Source of the DNA: Bradyrhizobium mercantei
GTDB taxonomy: Bacteria; Pseudomonadota; Alphaproteobacteria; Rhizobiales; Xanthobacteraceae
Direction: 5' to 3'
NCBI RefSeq assembly: GCF_001982635.1
Contig: NZ_MKFI01000002.1
Coordinates: 557,964-621,963 of the forward strand
Length of the DNA: 64,000 nt
A model generated the notes under the pieces. That model was not told where the DNA came from and did not search any database. It was given only the letters and a program-made list of their open reading frames with translations. This document shows positions 46,874 to 57,800 of this stretch, piece by piece; position 1 is the stretch's first letter, and the number at the start of each line of letters is the position of its first letter. The position numbers and the translations under genes are program-made.

Positions 46874-47995
46874 TCAAATCGCGACCGCGCGCGGCGCGAC
46901 GCGTTCGATGGGAGCATACAGAAAACCGTCGGCGCCAAGCTGGACCGGTCCCTCGCTTCGGCGCGGCCTCGCGTCGAGGCGCTGGCCTGCGAGCGCTCTC
47001 CGGATGACATCCGCATCGACCCCTACGAACCGGATCGAATCCGGAATCGTTTGTGCGAGGGTCAGAGCCTGTCCAAGTGGAAACGGCAACACGCCAAGTG
47101 GCCCAACGGGTACGCCCAGATAGGTCGCGGAGGTCTCACCGTCCGACCCGAGGAACGCTCCTTCCAGCGCCCTGTTGCCGCCGGCGACGTGCTGCGCCAA
47201 AAGCTGCGATGCCATCTCGCTGAACCCCATGCCGGCCAGAAGGTAGCCGACATGGGCCCGAGCGATATCCTGGACCATATCGTCCCGCTCGTGTGCCGAC
47301 GGGGGTTCGCCGTGGGTATCCGGATCGAGCACGTAGAGGAAAGCGTCGCGCGGTGGGATTTCGACTCCCCAGCGCGACATGACTGCCCACCCCTTGGTGC
47401 GGACGGCAGTCCAGCGCTCCTTGCCAGCCACTTTCCGCAACCTCTCGACCACGACGCCCTTTAGTTGACCGTCGGCGGTCCTTATGGGCCCGGGCAACCC
47501 AGCGCCGGTGCCGTTTGACGCTTGGCTCGTTCCCTTGGCCTCGGCGACCGCAACTCGATCCGATCCGGAGCCGCATATCCAATCCGGAAGCTCGGTCCCC
47601 TTCCCCGAAAGTCGGGTCACACGCAAACGCTTCGAGACGTTCGTCGGATCTCCGTCGATCGGCGTGAACCAGGCGAAATCGTGGTACCTGGTCAGGTAGG
47701 CCCGGGCAAAGAATCGTCCGAACAGGCCTGAAAACGCGCGGCGCATCTCCTTGCCGCGCCCCGGCCCGTTGCCTTTCCAGATCAGTTCGTTTCCGCCGGA
47801 AACAAGAAGCTCTTGGAACAGCAGGGCTAACGGCCTGCTCGATCCGCCGCCAGTCTGAAAGAGCTCTCCCATGGCGCATGCCGCCACGAAATCGGTGTCC
47901 ACCTCGCACGTGCCGCCGGGACCTTTTCCGGAGAGCAACTCCTTCGGGCAGGCGCCAGGCGGCCGAACTACATAGCGAATCTTGTGCACGCCCAT
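46874..47995 (-). CDS. Putative PD-(D/E)xK nuclease-like protein next to drmB
   Basis: A 373-aa protein without a recognised family. It has a literal restriction-nuclease signature: PD at 137-138 (ELPDWI), then VAVAEAKG with Glu152 and Lys154, preceded by a helix (RRAFSGLFGRFFARAYLTRYHDF). This strand-turn-strand spacing (D-x13-E-x-K) is that of PD-(D/E)xK nucleases. Its first 60 residues contain four cysteines. It converges on drmB with only 8 bp between the stops. Classical DISARM has the phospholipase-D protein DrmC at this end; none is visible here, so this protein may be the replacement nuclease. The activity is inferred from the motif. Confidence 0.7.
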   Translation of the reverse strand: MGVHKIRYVVRPPGACPKELLSGKGPGGTCEVDTDFVAACAMGELFQTGGGSSRPLALLFQELLVSGGNELIWKGNGPGRGKEMRRAFSGLFGRFFARAYLTRYHDFAWFTPIDGDPTNVSKRLRVTRLSGKGTELPDWICGSGSDRVAVAEAKGTSQASNGTGAGLPGPIRTADGQLKGVVVERLRKVAGKERWTAVRTKGWAVMSRWGVEIPPRDAFLYVLDPDTHGEPPSAHERDDMVQDIARAHVGYLLAGMGFSEMASQLLAQHVAGGNRALEGAFLGSDGETSATYLGVPVGPLGVLPFPLGQALTLAQTIPDSIRFVGVDADVIRRALAGQRLDARPRRSEGPVQLGADGFLYAPIERVAPRAVAI

Positions 47996-48302
47996 CCGTC
48001 AACGTCTCCGGCCCCCTCACAAATGCCCACTGAAGCCCAGGTTACGCGCATGCATCACGACGAGGCTTCCACCGCGGCTAAAATTCCCTTAGATTGCGCC
48101 AGTTGTCCCTGCAATCGATAATTGAACAACATTGTTAATTTTGGTTGGAGTATTAGCGGACGGAGGGATTGGCACCGCACTTCTTATTTCTCTTCTTGTC
48201 TTTATCGTTTTGCATGAGCGAAATGATCAGCGTTTCAGCGCAGTCTCCGTCCTCCGCGAATTGCTCCGGTGGTTGAATGCGGAGAGGTCAGACTGACAAG
48301 CT

Positions 48303-48413
48303 GTTCTAGGTCAATATGTCGAGGAGTACGCCAATCGCGCGGGCGAACTGGTCGAAAAGCATGCGCTGGTTACCCACGAGGTTTCCAAGGCGCTTGCGCG
48401 CGCCATTCGCTAG
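48303..48413 (+). pseudogene. Possible C-terminal gene remnant
   Basis: A reading frame without a start that translates to about 36 residues in an amphipathic pattern (YVEEYANRAGELVEKHALVTH) ending at TAG 48411. Upstream the frame is closed by TGA at 48294. It could be the tail of a decayed gene. The rest of 47996-48720 shows no gene; two overlapping minus-strand frames there (48306-48584, 48370-48651) have no ribosome-binding site and differ in frame. Confidence 0.25.
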
Positions 48414-48720
48414 TGGCGCGGAGTTGGCGAAGGACAAAGTCGACGCACTCCCGTCCGTCAGTAAGATCCAGATAGGAAGCGAGCGCTGTGTCGACTTGCA
48501 CCAGCTTCGCCCGCTGATCGTCTCGCAGGTTCGATAAACCCCGCGCATAGTGTGAGGATCCTCGAAGCAGTGACCATGATGCATTCACCTCAGATGTAGA
48601 ACTTGAGGGATAGCTGCGCGCCCCGCCGCAAGTATCTTTCCGAGGGGCCACAACTTCTCATTGCTTGGGGCGCGTTTTCGTGCTGATGTTGAGTCACCAC
48701 GTCGGATACCTGTCCGGCCA

Positions 48721-48741
48721 GATGCTCGCTTTGCGAGCATC
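48721..48741. terminator. Perfect 9-bp hairpin upstream of the giant gene
   Basis: GATGCTCGC (48721-48729), loop TTT, GCGAGCATC (48733-48741), followed by AATTTATTG. It could be a terminator for a lost upstream gene, or part of the control region together with the adjacent FNR-type box. Confidence 0.45.
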
Positions 48742-48747
48742 AATTTA

Positions 48748-48761
48748 TTGATCTCGATCAA
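48748..48761. promoter_or_regulatory. FNR/FixK-type box upstream of the giant Tat-exported gene
   Basis: TTGATCTCGATCAA matches the FNR/FixK consensus TTGAY-N4-RTCAA exactly in both halves (TTGAT and ATCAA). It lies 95 bp before the GTG start at 48856, a fitting distance for activation. In Bradyrhizobium such boxes bind FixK2 and switch on genes at low oxygen. The match is seen; use by FixK2 is inferred. Confidence 0.6.
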
Positions 48762-48855
48762 CGCCTCGGCAGCTCTGCGGATTGCCCCGGGCTGTTCATG
48801 TATGTGTAGTCCTAAAGCTTATTTTTGATCTGCCTTGTTATTTCAGGTGGCGAAC

Positions 48856-51800
48856 GTGGCGACAGGGGACGACGACGCAGTTCCAGATATCGCTCAGTCT
48901 GCTGACGCAGATGCATTCCGGAATGATAATACGTCTCTGACGCGCCGCGGCTTCCTAATTGGTACGGGCTCGGTTGCCGGGGCCTACGCGACGGGTGCCT
49001 TCGCCGACGATGCCCGGCCGACGCATCGATGGTCGATTTACCGCACGCCCGATCCTGACGCGGATGGGCGTAGTGTCGTTGCGGTGTCGTTCGATGATCA
49101 GGGCAAGAACAAGTCGCCGTGGCGTTCCTTGCGCGAAATTTCGTTCGGCGAATACGCGAAGGTAGCTGTACAGCCTCTGAAGTCGGCAATCCACGGCGTC
49201 GCCTATGACGTCCAGGTTGTGTTTTCCGGGCTGGAATTGGCGCGCCGAAGCAAAGAGCCGAACCATTTCGGTTTGATATTCAAATTCATCCATACTCGCG
49301 ATCCGCTCGAGCCAAGAATAGAGATCGCAGTCCGAGGTCTGCTATCTCGGGGGGAGCGGACTCTGGTGGCGAACCTCAGCCTGAGCGACTGGCTCGGCGC
49401 AGGGGAAATCAACACTTCCTCGGATACTCGGCTGGCGCGAGGCCTGCTCAACGAGGTGTTTTTATCCCGATTGCGCCTTCCGCGAACCGACAAGATGACG
49501 CTCTCTCTGGTCCTGCCGACGGAGAAAGACCAGCCCTTTATATGGCGTTTCCGGTCGGTTGGTTCCACTGTCGAACACACGAACGGCTTCGCGGTGGTGG
49601 CCGACGCCAATCCAATGCTCGGCGATGCCGCGTTTCGGCAAGTTTTGGTCGGCAGCTCGAGCCGCGTCGATCTATGGCGCGACCATGCGGCGGTCGGCGT
49701 GACTCCGGGCCACGGACAGACGCAGCGTCCCGCGCCGGGTGTGCAAAACCAACCGGTCTCAGCCAATCAGAAGCGTACGCCGCAAGCCAACCAAGACCCT
49801 GCGCGCCCCGACGAAGGTCAGCCAGCCTCGCTCGCATCGAACGCGCCTTCGGTGCCGTTGACCGCGAACAAAAAGCAAAGATCGGTGACGCCTCGGACAG
49901 TGGCGATGATGCCGGAGTTTCGGGCCAATGCGCGCCGCCTATTGCTGGGCGAGCACAAACTGAACAACGGACAGTCGAACAGCCTGGCTCTTGACCATAT
50001 CGCCGTCGCTGCGTCATCGCCTGTTTTGTTGGTCCGGCGCGATCCTTCAGGTGATCCCCAGGGCATTCAACTCGAGGAAAATGGTCCACGCCTGTCCGTC
50101 GCGATCGAAACGACATTGAAAAACGTGAGCGCCGAGCTTTCGGTGCTCACGACCCGCGACAAGAAGGACTCGCGTCGGGAGGGCCCCTTCCGGCTCGTCG
50201 ATGGCAGGTTGACCTTTTCGGGAGCCGCCGATGGCTCGCCCTTGCTGCTCGACGCCGACTTTCAGCTGTCCCAGCACAGCATTTCACTTTTGACGGCATT
50301 CGGCCCGTTCGAGATCGAAGCCCCCGAAGACAAGCGAGTTCGCCGGCGCGACGCGCTCGCGGTACCCCAGCAGGGCGACGACGGGCCGAGGCCGTCACAA
50401 TATGAATTGCGGCGACCGGTCCGGTTGCAGGTAAAAGATCGCACGATCAGAGCTTTCGAGGCGACCGCTCGGGTCAGAAGCGCCGGCGTCGCACTCAACG
50501 ACGCCGAAGCACCGGCCGGCAACGTGGTCGGTTCTTTGGCGGACCGCGGGCGGGCTTGCCGCGTTGATCTCGCGTTTCCGCAGGGATGCGAAGTGTTGTT
50601 CCGGTTGTTCGGGCTCGACGACAGCGCCAACACCCGTCACGGCATCGGCCGGCTGTCGCTGGGAACTTCCACCAAGGCAACACCGGCAGCCGGCACCTAC
50701 GGCGGCCCGTATGTGCTGCCACTCGACAACGCCTTGCTGCGGTTGCGGCGCTGGCGCGACTTGACCTGCCTCACCTATCGCTTCACCGGACTTGATCTCG
50801 TGCAAGACGTCGGTGGTAAAGACCAAAAGGCTTGGCTCATACCGCGCGGCCTCGCCCGGCAAACGGCACTTGAGTCTCCCGCGGACCGCAATAAGGACTC
50901 CGGCAAGAGCCCGGACGCGAACCAAGCCGGCGCCGGCGATCCCGACATGAGCATCGCTCCGTTCGATCCGCGCGCCATGATGGTGGTGGAATTTCCCTCT
51001 CAGCACGTGGCGGAAGAGGCTTTCTTCGAGCAGCGACCGGCTAGGCCCGTCCCACCCGCCTACCCCGCTTCGGTGCTTAGCGACCACCCCGAGCTGACTG
51101 AGAAGTTCGAAAAACTGCGGTCCCTTTATCTGTCGCAGAGACCGCGCCAGAAGCAACCGCCCGATGCGCCGACCTTGGACACCAGGGCGAAGCAGCGAAT
51201 AAAGTTGCGCCGCCACCTGACACAGGCGATGTCGGGTGATGCCGCCTTCTCGGCGTTTGCGGACGAATTTAAAAAAGCCGGTAAAGATCTCCTCACTGCG
51301 GAACAGCAAATCTACGTTGGCGAGGAGTTTCTCGATCCCCAAGCGCGGCGCGTCGCGGAAATCGTTGCCAACAACACCCCCGTGGCAAGGGCAAATTATT
51401 TCGACGCACTGCCGGACGATCCCGTCAGCAACCAGGATATCGAAGCGACGGTCTCGCATCTGCTGGATTTCAAACCGAAGGATGACCCGAGCCGGAAGGT
51501 GGCGGACGCGGCGAGCCAGCAGCTGATGGGCATTGCGGCGCAGCAGCCGAACGACCCCGCACTCAAGGCTTCGCTCGAGGCTCTGGTCGACCAAGCGACT
51601 CCAATCCTCAAAAAGATCCGGGAAGCCCGTGATCCTTTCTTCGTCACGCTGAAAAAAGCGTACGACGATGCCGCTAAGCCTTCCTCAGGCGACGGCGGGG
51701 TCAACGGCAGCCTTAGCACTTTCACAGGCCGGATACCACTGCTCGAAACGATTGCGAAGATTCGCCAAAGACAGGATGCGGCCAACTTCAAAGCGTTCTT

Positions 51801-54800
51801 GGAGAAAGACTTCCCACTGTTCGTGCGGAATCTCGTGACGACGGTCCAAGCCCAGTTGGGTTTGACGGGCGATGAAATTCCGACGCCGCTATCGCGTGCC
51901 CGACTGTCCGGTCCCTCGCGGCTGGCGTTCCGCATCAATACCGACGATTTCGAGACCGGCGACAACGGCGGACGGATTGAATTTTCCTTCAGCGAGTTGA
52001 CCAACTGGTCGCGGCACGAGCTTGTGGTGATACGCCGCGCCCAAAAGCTTCTCAAGGCCTATGCGGATGGTTCACGCCGGCCCCTCTGGGATCGGGTGGA
52101 GGACCAGGATCTCGCAACACAACTTCTGCAGCAAGGCTTTAGCCGCGGCGGCCAAGCCGCCAGCAACGACAAAAGCACGACCGCCAATCGGACCAGGCGC
52201 AATTGGCCGGCCGCGACGGTCACTGCCGAGCAGCGGCTCGCCGAGGTCGCCGCGTCCGCCGCGGCCCCACCTGGCCCGTTCGAGACCGCGATCGAAATGC
52301 CTTTCCGGCTCTTCTTGTCGCCGGCCCAGGACGGGAGGTTCCGAACGCGGCGGGTCGTTCCGCCTTGGCTGTTCGGGTCGACGAGCGGGACACGCGCCAC
52401 CAAGCCCGTGACGGTCGTCGAACCGCTGTGGACGGCGGCCTTCGAGACGCAACCCAATTCGGCCGTACGCGCCATCTGGTCGCCCGACTTCCGCCCTGAA
52501 GCTTTCGTGCCGGGCACGGTAGGCGCCGGCACTGGCAGAGGGCTCAATCCTCCCCCGAGCCGGGTCAACCGTCCGCCCATGCGTGGGCCCTACGCGCCAT
52601 GGGCGATGGGCAGAGAAGCCCAGGACAATCCGCTTCCCGACACTTTCCCGCCGCGCTTCCGCACCGCGCTAGACGCCTTCGATCGGCACGAATTGGTCAC
52701 TCTGTCGTCTGTGCACGGCCTGCCGGTGATCGGCAAGATCGGCAGGGATGCTCAAGGCAACGACGTGCGGCTCGGCAAGGACCAGGTCGAACCGCCGGAC
52801 GGATTTCAGGTCTCGACGCCGAACTGGGACGGGGTCGACGTTGACGCCCAAAAACTGCTGCCAACCCTCAACGACGTCTATCTGCCGCGGCCACTCGACC
52901 CGCAAGGGCTTGAGCTGGCGCTTTCCTCACTCGGCGGTTTTTTGCGCGTCAATGCCAGCTTCGACCCGCCAGCCTCGGTCCTCACGGGCAACGGGACCGA
53001 TTATTTCAACGCACTGTCCATCGAGCGGTGGCGCCACAATATCGTGTTGGGTCGGGATATCAGCGCAGAGGTGGTCTACAAGGGCTACCTCTTCCCCATC
53101 GGCCTGCATTGCGCTCTCATCAAGATTACCGAACGGCGTTTCCAAGCTGTTGCAGGTCGCCAGGGCCCCATGGCGGTGCTCCGCCAGCGCATGTTCCTGA
53201 GGATCGGCAAACCGACCAAGGAGTTTCCCGCCTTTCAGCAACCCGATGGCGGTCGCCGCCTACCCTTCAAGTCACTGACAGTTGTTACTACGCAAACTCC
53301 TGACATCGTCGATCCCTATGACCAGTCCGGCTCAACTAGCAATGATATTTATCCGAACGGCCGCATTGATTTCAAAACGAATCCCAGCGCGCGTGGCACA
53401 GCCTTCTGGCCACGCACCGCCAAACGCCTCGGCGGCGAGGTAAAGTTCGACGTCCTAGTCGACGGTAACATCCCGACGCGCCTACCGCTGATTTTTGTCG
53501 ACAACGCCGCAGCCAACAATGAGCACGCGGTCCAGCTGATCTGCGAGCACTATAACCGGCTCGGAACGAGCACCGCCCCAACGTTCATACCAGCGTTGAC
53601 ACAGGCCGGGTTTTCCGGCGCAAAATTGACTTATGCGCCCGAAAGCAAAGCCGGCGACACGCAATTTGAAACTCAGTTCGTGGTGTTCGGCGCCGAGGGC
53701 CGCAGCACCACTGGCTCCGCATGTGTATTGCCCACGAATTATCGGCCGTTCTCGTCTAGCGGCGCCTCGACGCCATTTAACGCCAATTTCGTCAGCGATC
53801 CGTATATGCAAGGTGCCGACCAGCCGCCGTTCTATCCGGCGATGCGCTTTGCGGACGTCAAGATCGGCCAGATAGAAAAGCTCGTCGGCCACCCACTGCC
53901 GCCGACCCGTGTCTCCTACGACCCCAGCTATGCGCTCTACGGCTTTCCGGAGCCTGACGAACCCGCGAACGGCACCAATCCGCCAGCTTGTCCAGCAGGA
54001 ATGGATCCGCGCGCGAATCCGAAAGAGATTTTCCTTTCCACAATCAACCCACCCCAACTCACGTTCGGGCACGGCGGCGACAAGGGCGGAGCAGTTTCAC
54101 GGCCGGAAATGACGGTCCACGCGCTGTCGCGCGCCGCAGGCCCGATCAGCGCCAATCCGGCCCCCTCGTCAACACCCGCCGCCATCTCCGGGCAGCCGGC
54201 CCCCGACCCTGACGCGCCCGACGCGGTCACCGACCGACTTAATGCGCTGACTATAGCTGCAGATCCCGCAAAAGCACTCGCACAAGCTCTTTTTGGCTCG
54301 GATGCAACGCTCCTTGGCCTCATCAAACTTTCGGACTTGCTGAAGTCCATCATGACTTTGGCGGGCGGCAGCGTTCCCGTGCTCCAGGAGCTGGTGGAAT
54401 ATGGTGGTGGCCTCGCGGGCGACGTCGACGCCCAGATAAAGGACCGCGTGCTCACGCCGCTGCAACAGGCGCTCGCAGCGCTCAGCGGTCCGATGACGAC
54501 TCCTGTCGATCTCGGTGTGTCGGGCGCGGTCAACGTCAAAGACGTCTACCCCGACGTCGTCAGCGGTTTCTTTGCGTTTCAAAAAAGCGTCAACGCCGCG
54601 CTCGCCACACCACCGCCGTCGGCCATATCGGGCGCGGGCGATACGCTAAACACCTATACTGCCGTCTACACCGACGGCCGCAGATTTGCGAACGCCATCG
54701 AGCGGGCTCTGCGCGACCCGATCACCCCGCTGCGCGAAGCAGCTAAAAAGTGGCTCAACGAGCGAATAGCAGCCGTCAAGCAGCAATTCGATAATGCCGT

Positions 54801-57800
54801 CACCACCCTTCAACCGATACTCGAGACTATCAATCCACGACAGCTGCGCTCCAAGCTTCGAAACTATCTCGCCAAGACTGTCCTCACGGAGTTGCAGACG
54901 CTGCTTTTCGTTATGCCGCCACCGACCAGTCCGTTCACGACGCCCAATGCGGATACGTGGCGAGACCTCGCTGGTACATTCTATTTGTCCATAGCGGATG
55001 CATTGAACGTCTGGGCCGGGACCAGCGACGACAGTCAGCCATTTTTTGATCCGAAGCAATTCCAGAAAGAATTGACAACTGCCTTCGTGGTTAGGACGCA
55101 GAATAAAGCCGGCGATGTCTGGGCCCAACAAGTCCTTTCCCTGAACCGGATGGCTGACCATCCGCAAGACCTCCTCGTTCCCGAAGCCGTCGCGATATTG
55201 AACGCACTCGACCAGGCAACCGGAGGGTTCAAGGACTTCCAGTCGACCGATCCTGGCGCGGTGACGACTGTCCTCAAGATGGTTGACCCGATCGGCGACA
55301 GCTTCAAGCAACTCAAGTTGGTCGCGCAAGTCGGCTCTGCGATCGACGGTCTCGGCACGACGCTCGTCAATCAGTGTGCCGAAAGCGTCACCGCCATCAA
55401 CAACCTGATTGCCGCCACGCTGCCGACCGACGCGGCGTCGGCAGCCGCGCTGCTTGATCCCGCGGTAGATGCGTTCAATCGTTTGGCTGCGGGTTTATCC
55501 AGCCTCAACACGCAAGCGCAATCTATCGCCGTTACGACCAATCTGGTCCCGATGCTTGCCACGCTAAAGATACAGCTCAACCACGCAGCTGTGGATCAGC
55601 CGCCGGCTGTGTCGGCGCGGGCTCTGTCCGAGTTGACCGCAAAAGACCTTGCCATGCTCAAGGACATGATCCTCAGCTTTGCCAGCGAGCAGGTAAACTT
55701 CGACCCGCAAGTTTGCAACGCGCTTCCCACTCAATTCCCGTGGCAACTTCGACGCCAACTTGGCTACGTCCGCGCGCTTTCGAACCAGGCGGCGCGCTGC
55801 ATCAGCGGTGCGCACCGAGTCGTGACCGCCCTCGCCGATCTCTTGAAGGATCCGGCTACCAACGTGCTGTTCTTGCAATTTCCCCCCTATCAGACCAGCT
55901 ACAGCCAGCCGGTAGGAGGCGCACCTGCAACGTGGCCATCGCAATGGCCGCCCGCATCCGCGGCCGACGACGACGAGTCTCGGTACTGGATCGACCTTCT
56001 GCGCCAGCGCTTCTTTTATGTAGCGGCGCAGGCGCTATCCGCTGCGGCAAACCTGTTGCAGAAGCTCTCACTTGCCGGCGTCATTGTCGATGCTGGCGCT
56101 TCGCCTGGCCCACGCCTCGTGGCATTCAACGCGCTGAGCACGACGGTCGGCAAGATCGTCAGCACCAGCCCAAAATTCAATGATCCGGCCGAACGCGATG
56201 CAATCTCCCAACTGCTGACTTATCTCCAAAACGTCCATAGCGCCGCCCCCACTGCGATCAGCAGGCAAGTGAAGCTTGCCGTCAACGACCTTACGGTGGC
56301 AAGTAACGCCCTCACTACTCTATTGGACGGTCCTTCCGCTGCGATCTCTACGAAAATCGTCGAAAATGCGACAGCGCTGGCCGCCAAGAACGGCAACCTC
56401 GACAAGGCCGCGCAGACTGTCATCACGCAGGTAGTAGGTATGGTCGACCGCGCCATTGGCACGGGCCCGTTCGGGCTACTGCCCACAGATGCGGGCGCGC
56501 AGCCACCGATTCAGGCGCTGTTGGCACTGCTTTTCGACCGCATGGCCGGGCAATTCCAGGACATCGTCAACGGGATCGTCCAAGGCGACGATAAAATAGC
56601 TGGGATCGTCAAAACTACGATCGCGAAGCGCCTTGCGGGCTTTTACGACGACGCCCGCAGGTACCGGGACGAACTCTTCATTAAAGTCTCGGACGCAGGC
56701 AAGGACGTCGGGGCAGTGGCGGCGCAAGTCGGCAACGCGCTAATTGCGCCCAAGGATCGTAATCTCGATGTCGGCCACGACGCTTTGTTCGGCCAGGATC
56801 AAAGGATCAACGGCATCGCTTCTGACCTGAACGATCCAAACAAGCAGCTCAATGCACTCGTCGACCTTTTCGACTTCATCAAAAGCTGGAAGAGCCATGC
56901 TTACGAAAATGCGACGCCACCGGTAAACGGCCCGAATGCCGTCCTGTTGATCGCTGATCAGGCGCGGGACCTCGTCACCAACCTAGTGCGCGACGTACTC
57001 AAGGGAGATCTTGGTAAGATCATCGATTTTGCGGCGATCAAGGCCGAGGTTGAGCGTCGTCTGCGCGAACTGATTCCGACGAAGGTGACCTTGGCTTACG
57101 ACTTCGATACGGAATTGCAGGAGGTCGCGGGCATCTTCAAGCCCGCGAGTGGCTCGCGCCTGACGCTCAAGGCGCGTACAGTCATCGACGTCCTGAACGG
57201 CGGACCGCCTCAAATCACTTCGTCTGGTGACATGGGGCCGTTTAGGGTCAAGATCCTCGGCGGCTTTCTCGACATCGTCACGCTATCGTTCGACGGCGCC
57301 AAGTTCGGTAGCGAGACAGGCGGCAAGCTCAAGGCCAATGTCATCGACGTTCAGCTCGGCGAAGCGGTCAGCTTTCTGCAGGCGGTCAGCTCGTTCTTCT
57401 CCTTCGGCGCCAATGGTTTCTACCTCTCCGCGCTGTTCGACCCACCTGGGCTCGAAGCGGGCTACCGCATGCCACCGTGCGGTTTTGCATTGGGCGTGCT
57501 CGGTGTCAGCAACATCTCGCTCAACGCAGCGGCCATTCTACCGTTCGACAATTCGCCTGCGCTTTTCAAGGTTGGTCTGTCACGGCCGGAAGCGCCCTTC
57601 CTGATAAATGTCGCCGTGTACGGCGGCGGCGGGCATCTCGCACTCTACTCGAACTCGCAAGGAATTATCGGATTCGAGGCGAGCTTCGAGTTCGGTGCGG
57701 TTGTCAGTTTTGCTATAGGCCCGTTGACCGGCAACGCCCGAATAACCGTCGGGGTATTTCTTCGCAGCTTCAAGGAAACCGCTACTGGACGTAGCCTCTC

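Noticed and set aside
46874..47995. DrmC phospholipase-D protein
   Set aside because: No HxK(x)4D motif is present; the sequence fits a PD-(D/E)xK nuclease core instead.
48306..48651. Minus-strand small proteins of 92 and 93 codons
   Set aside because: Two different frames, no ribosome-binding sites, and an equally protein-like fragment on the plus strand; coding status cannot be supported.
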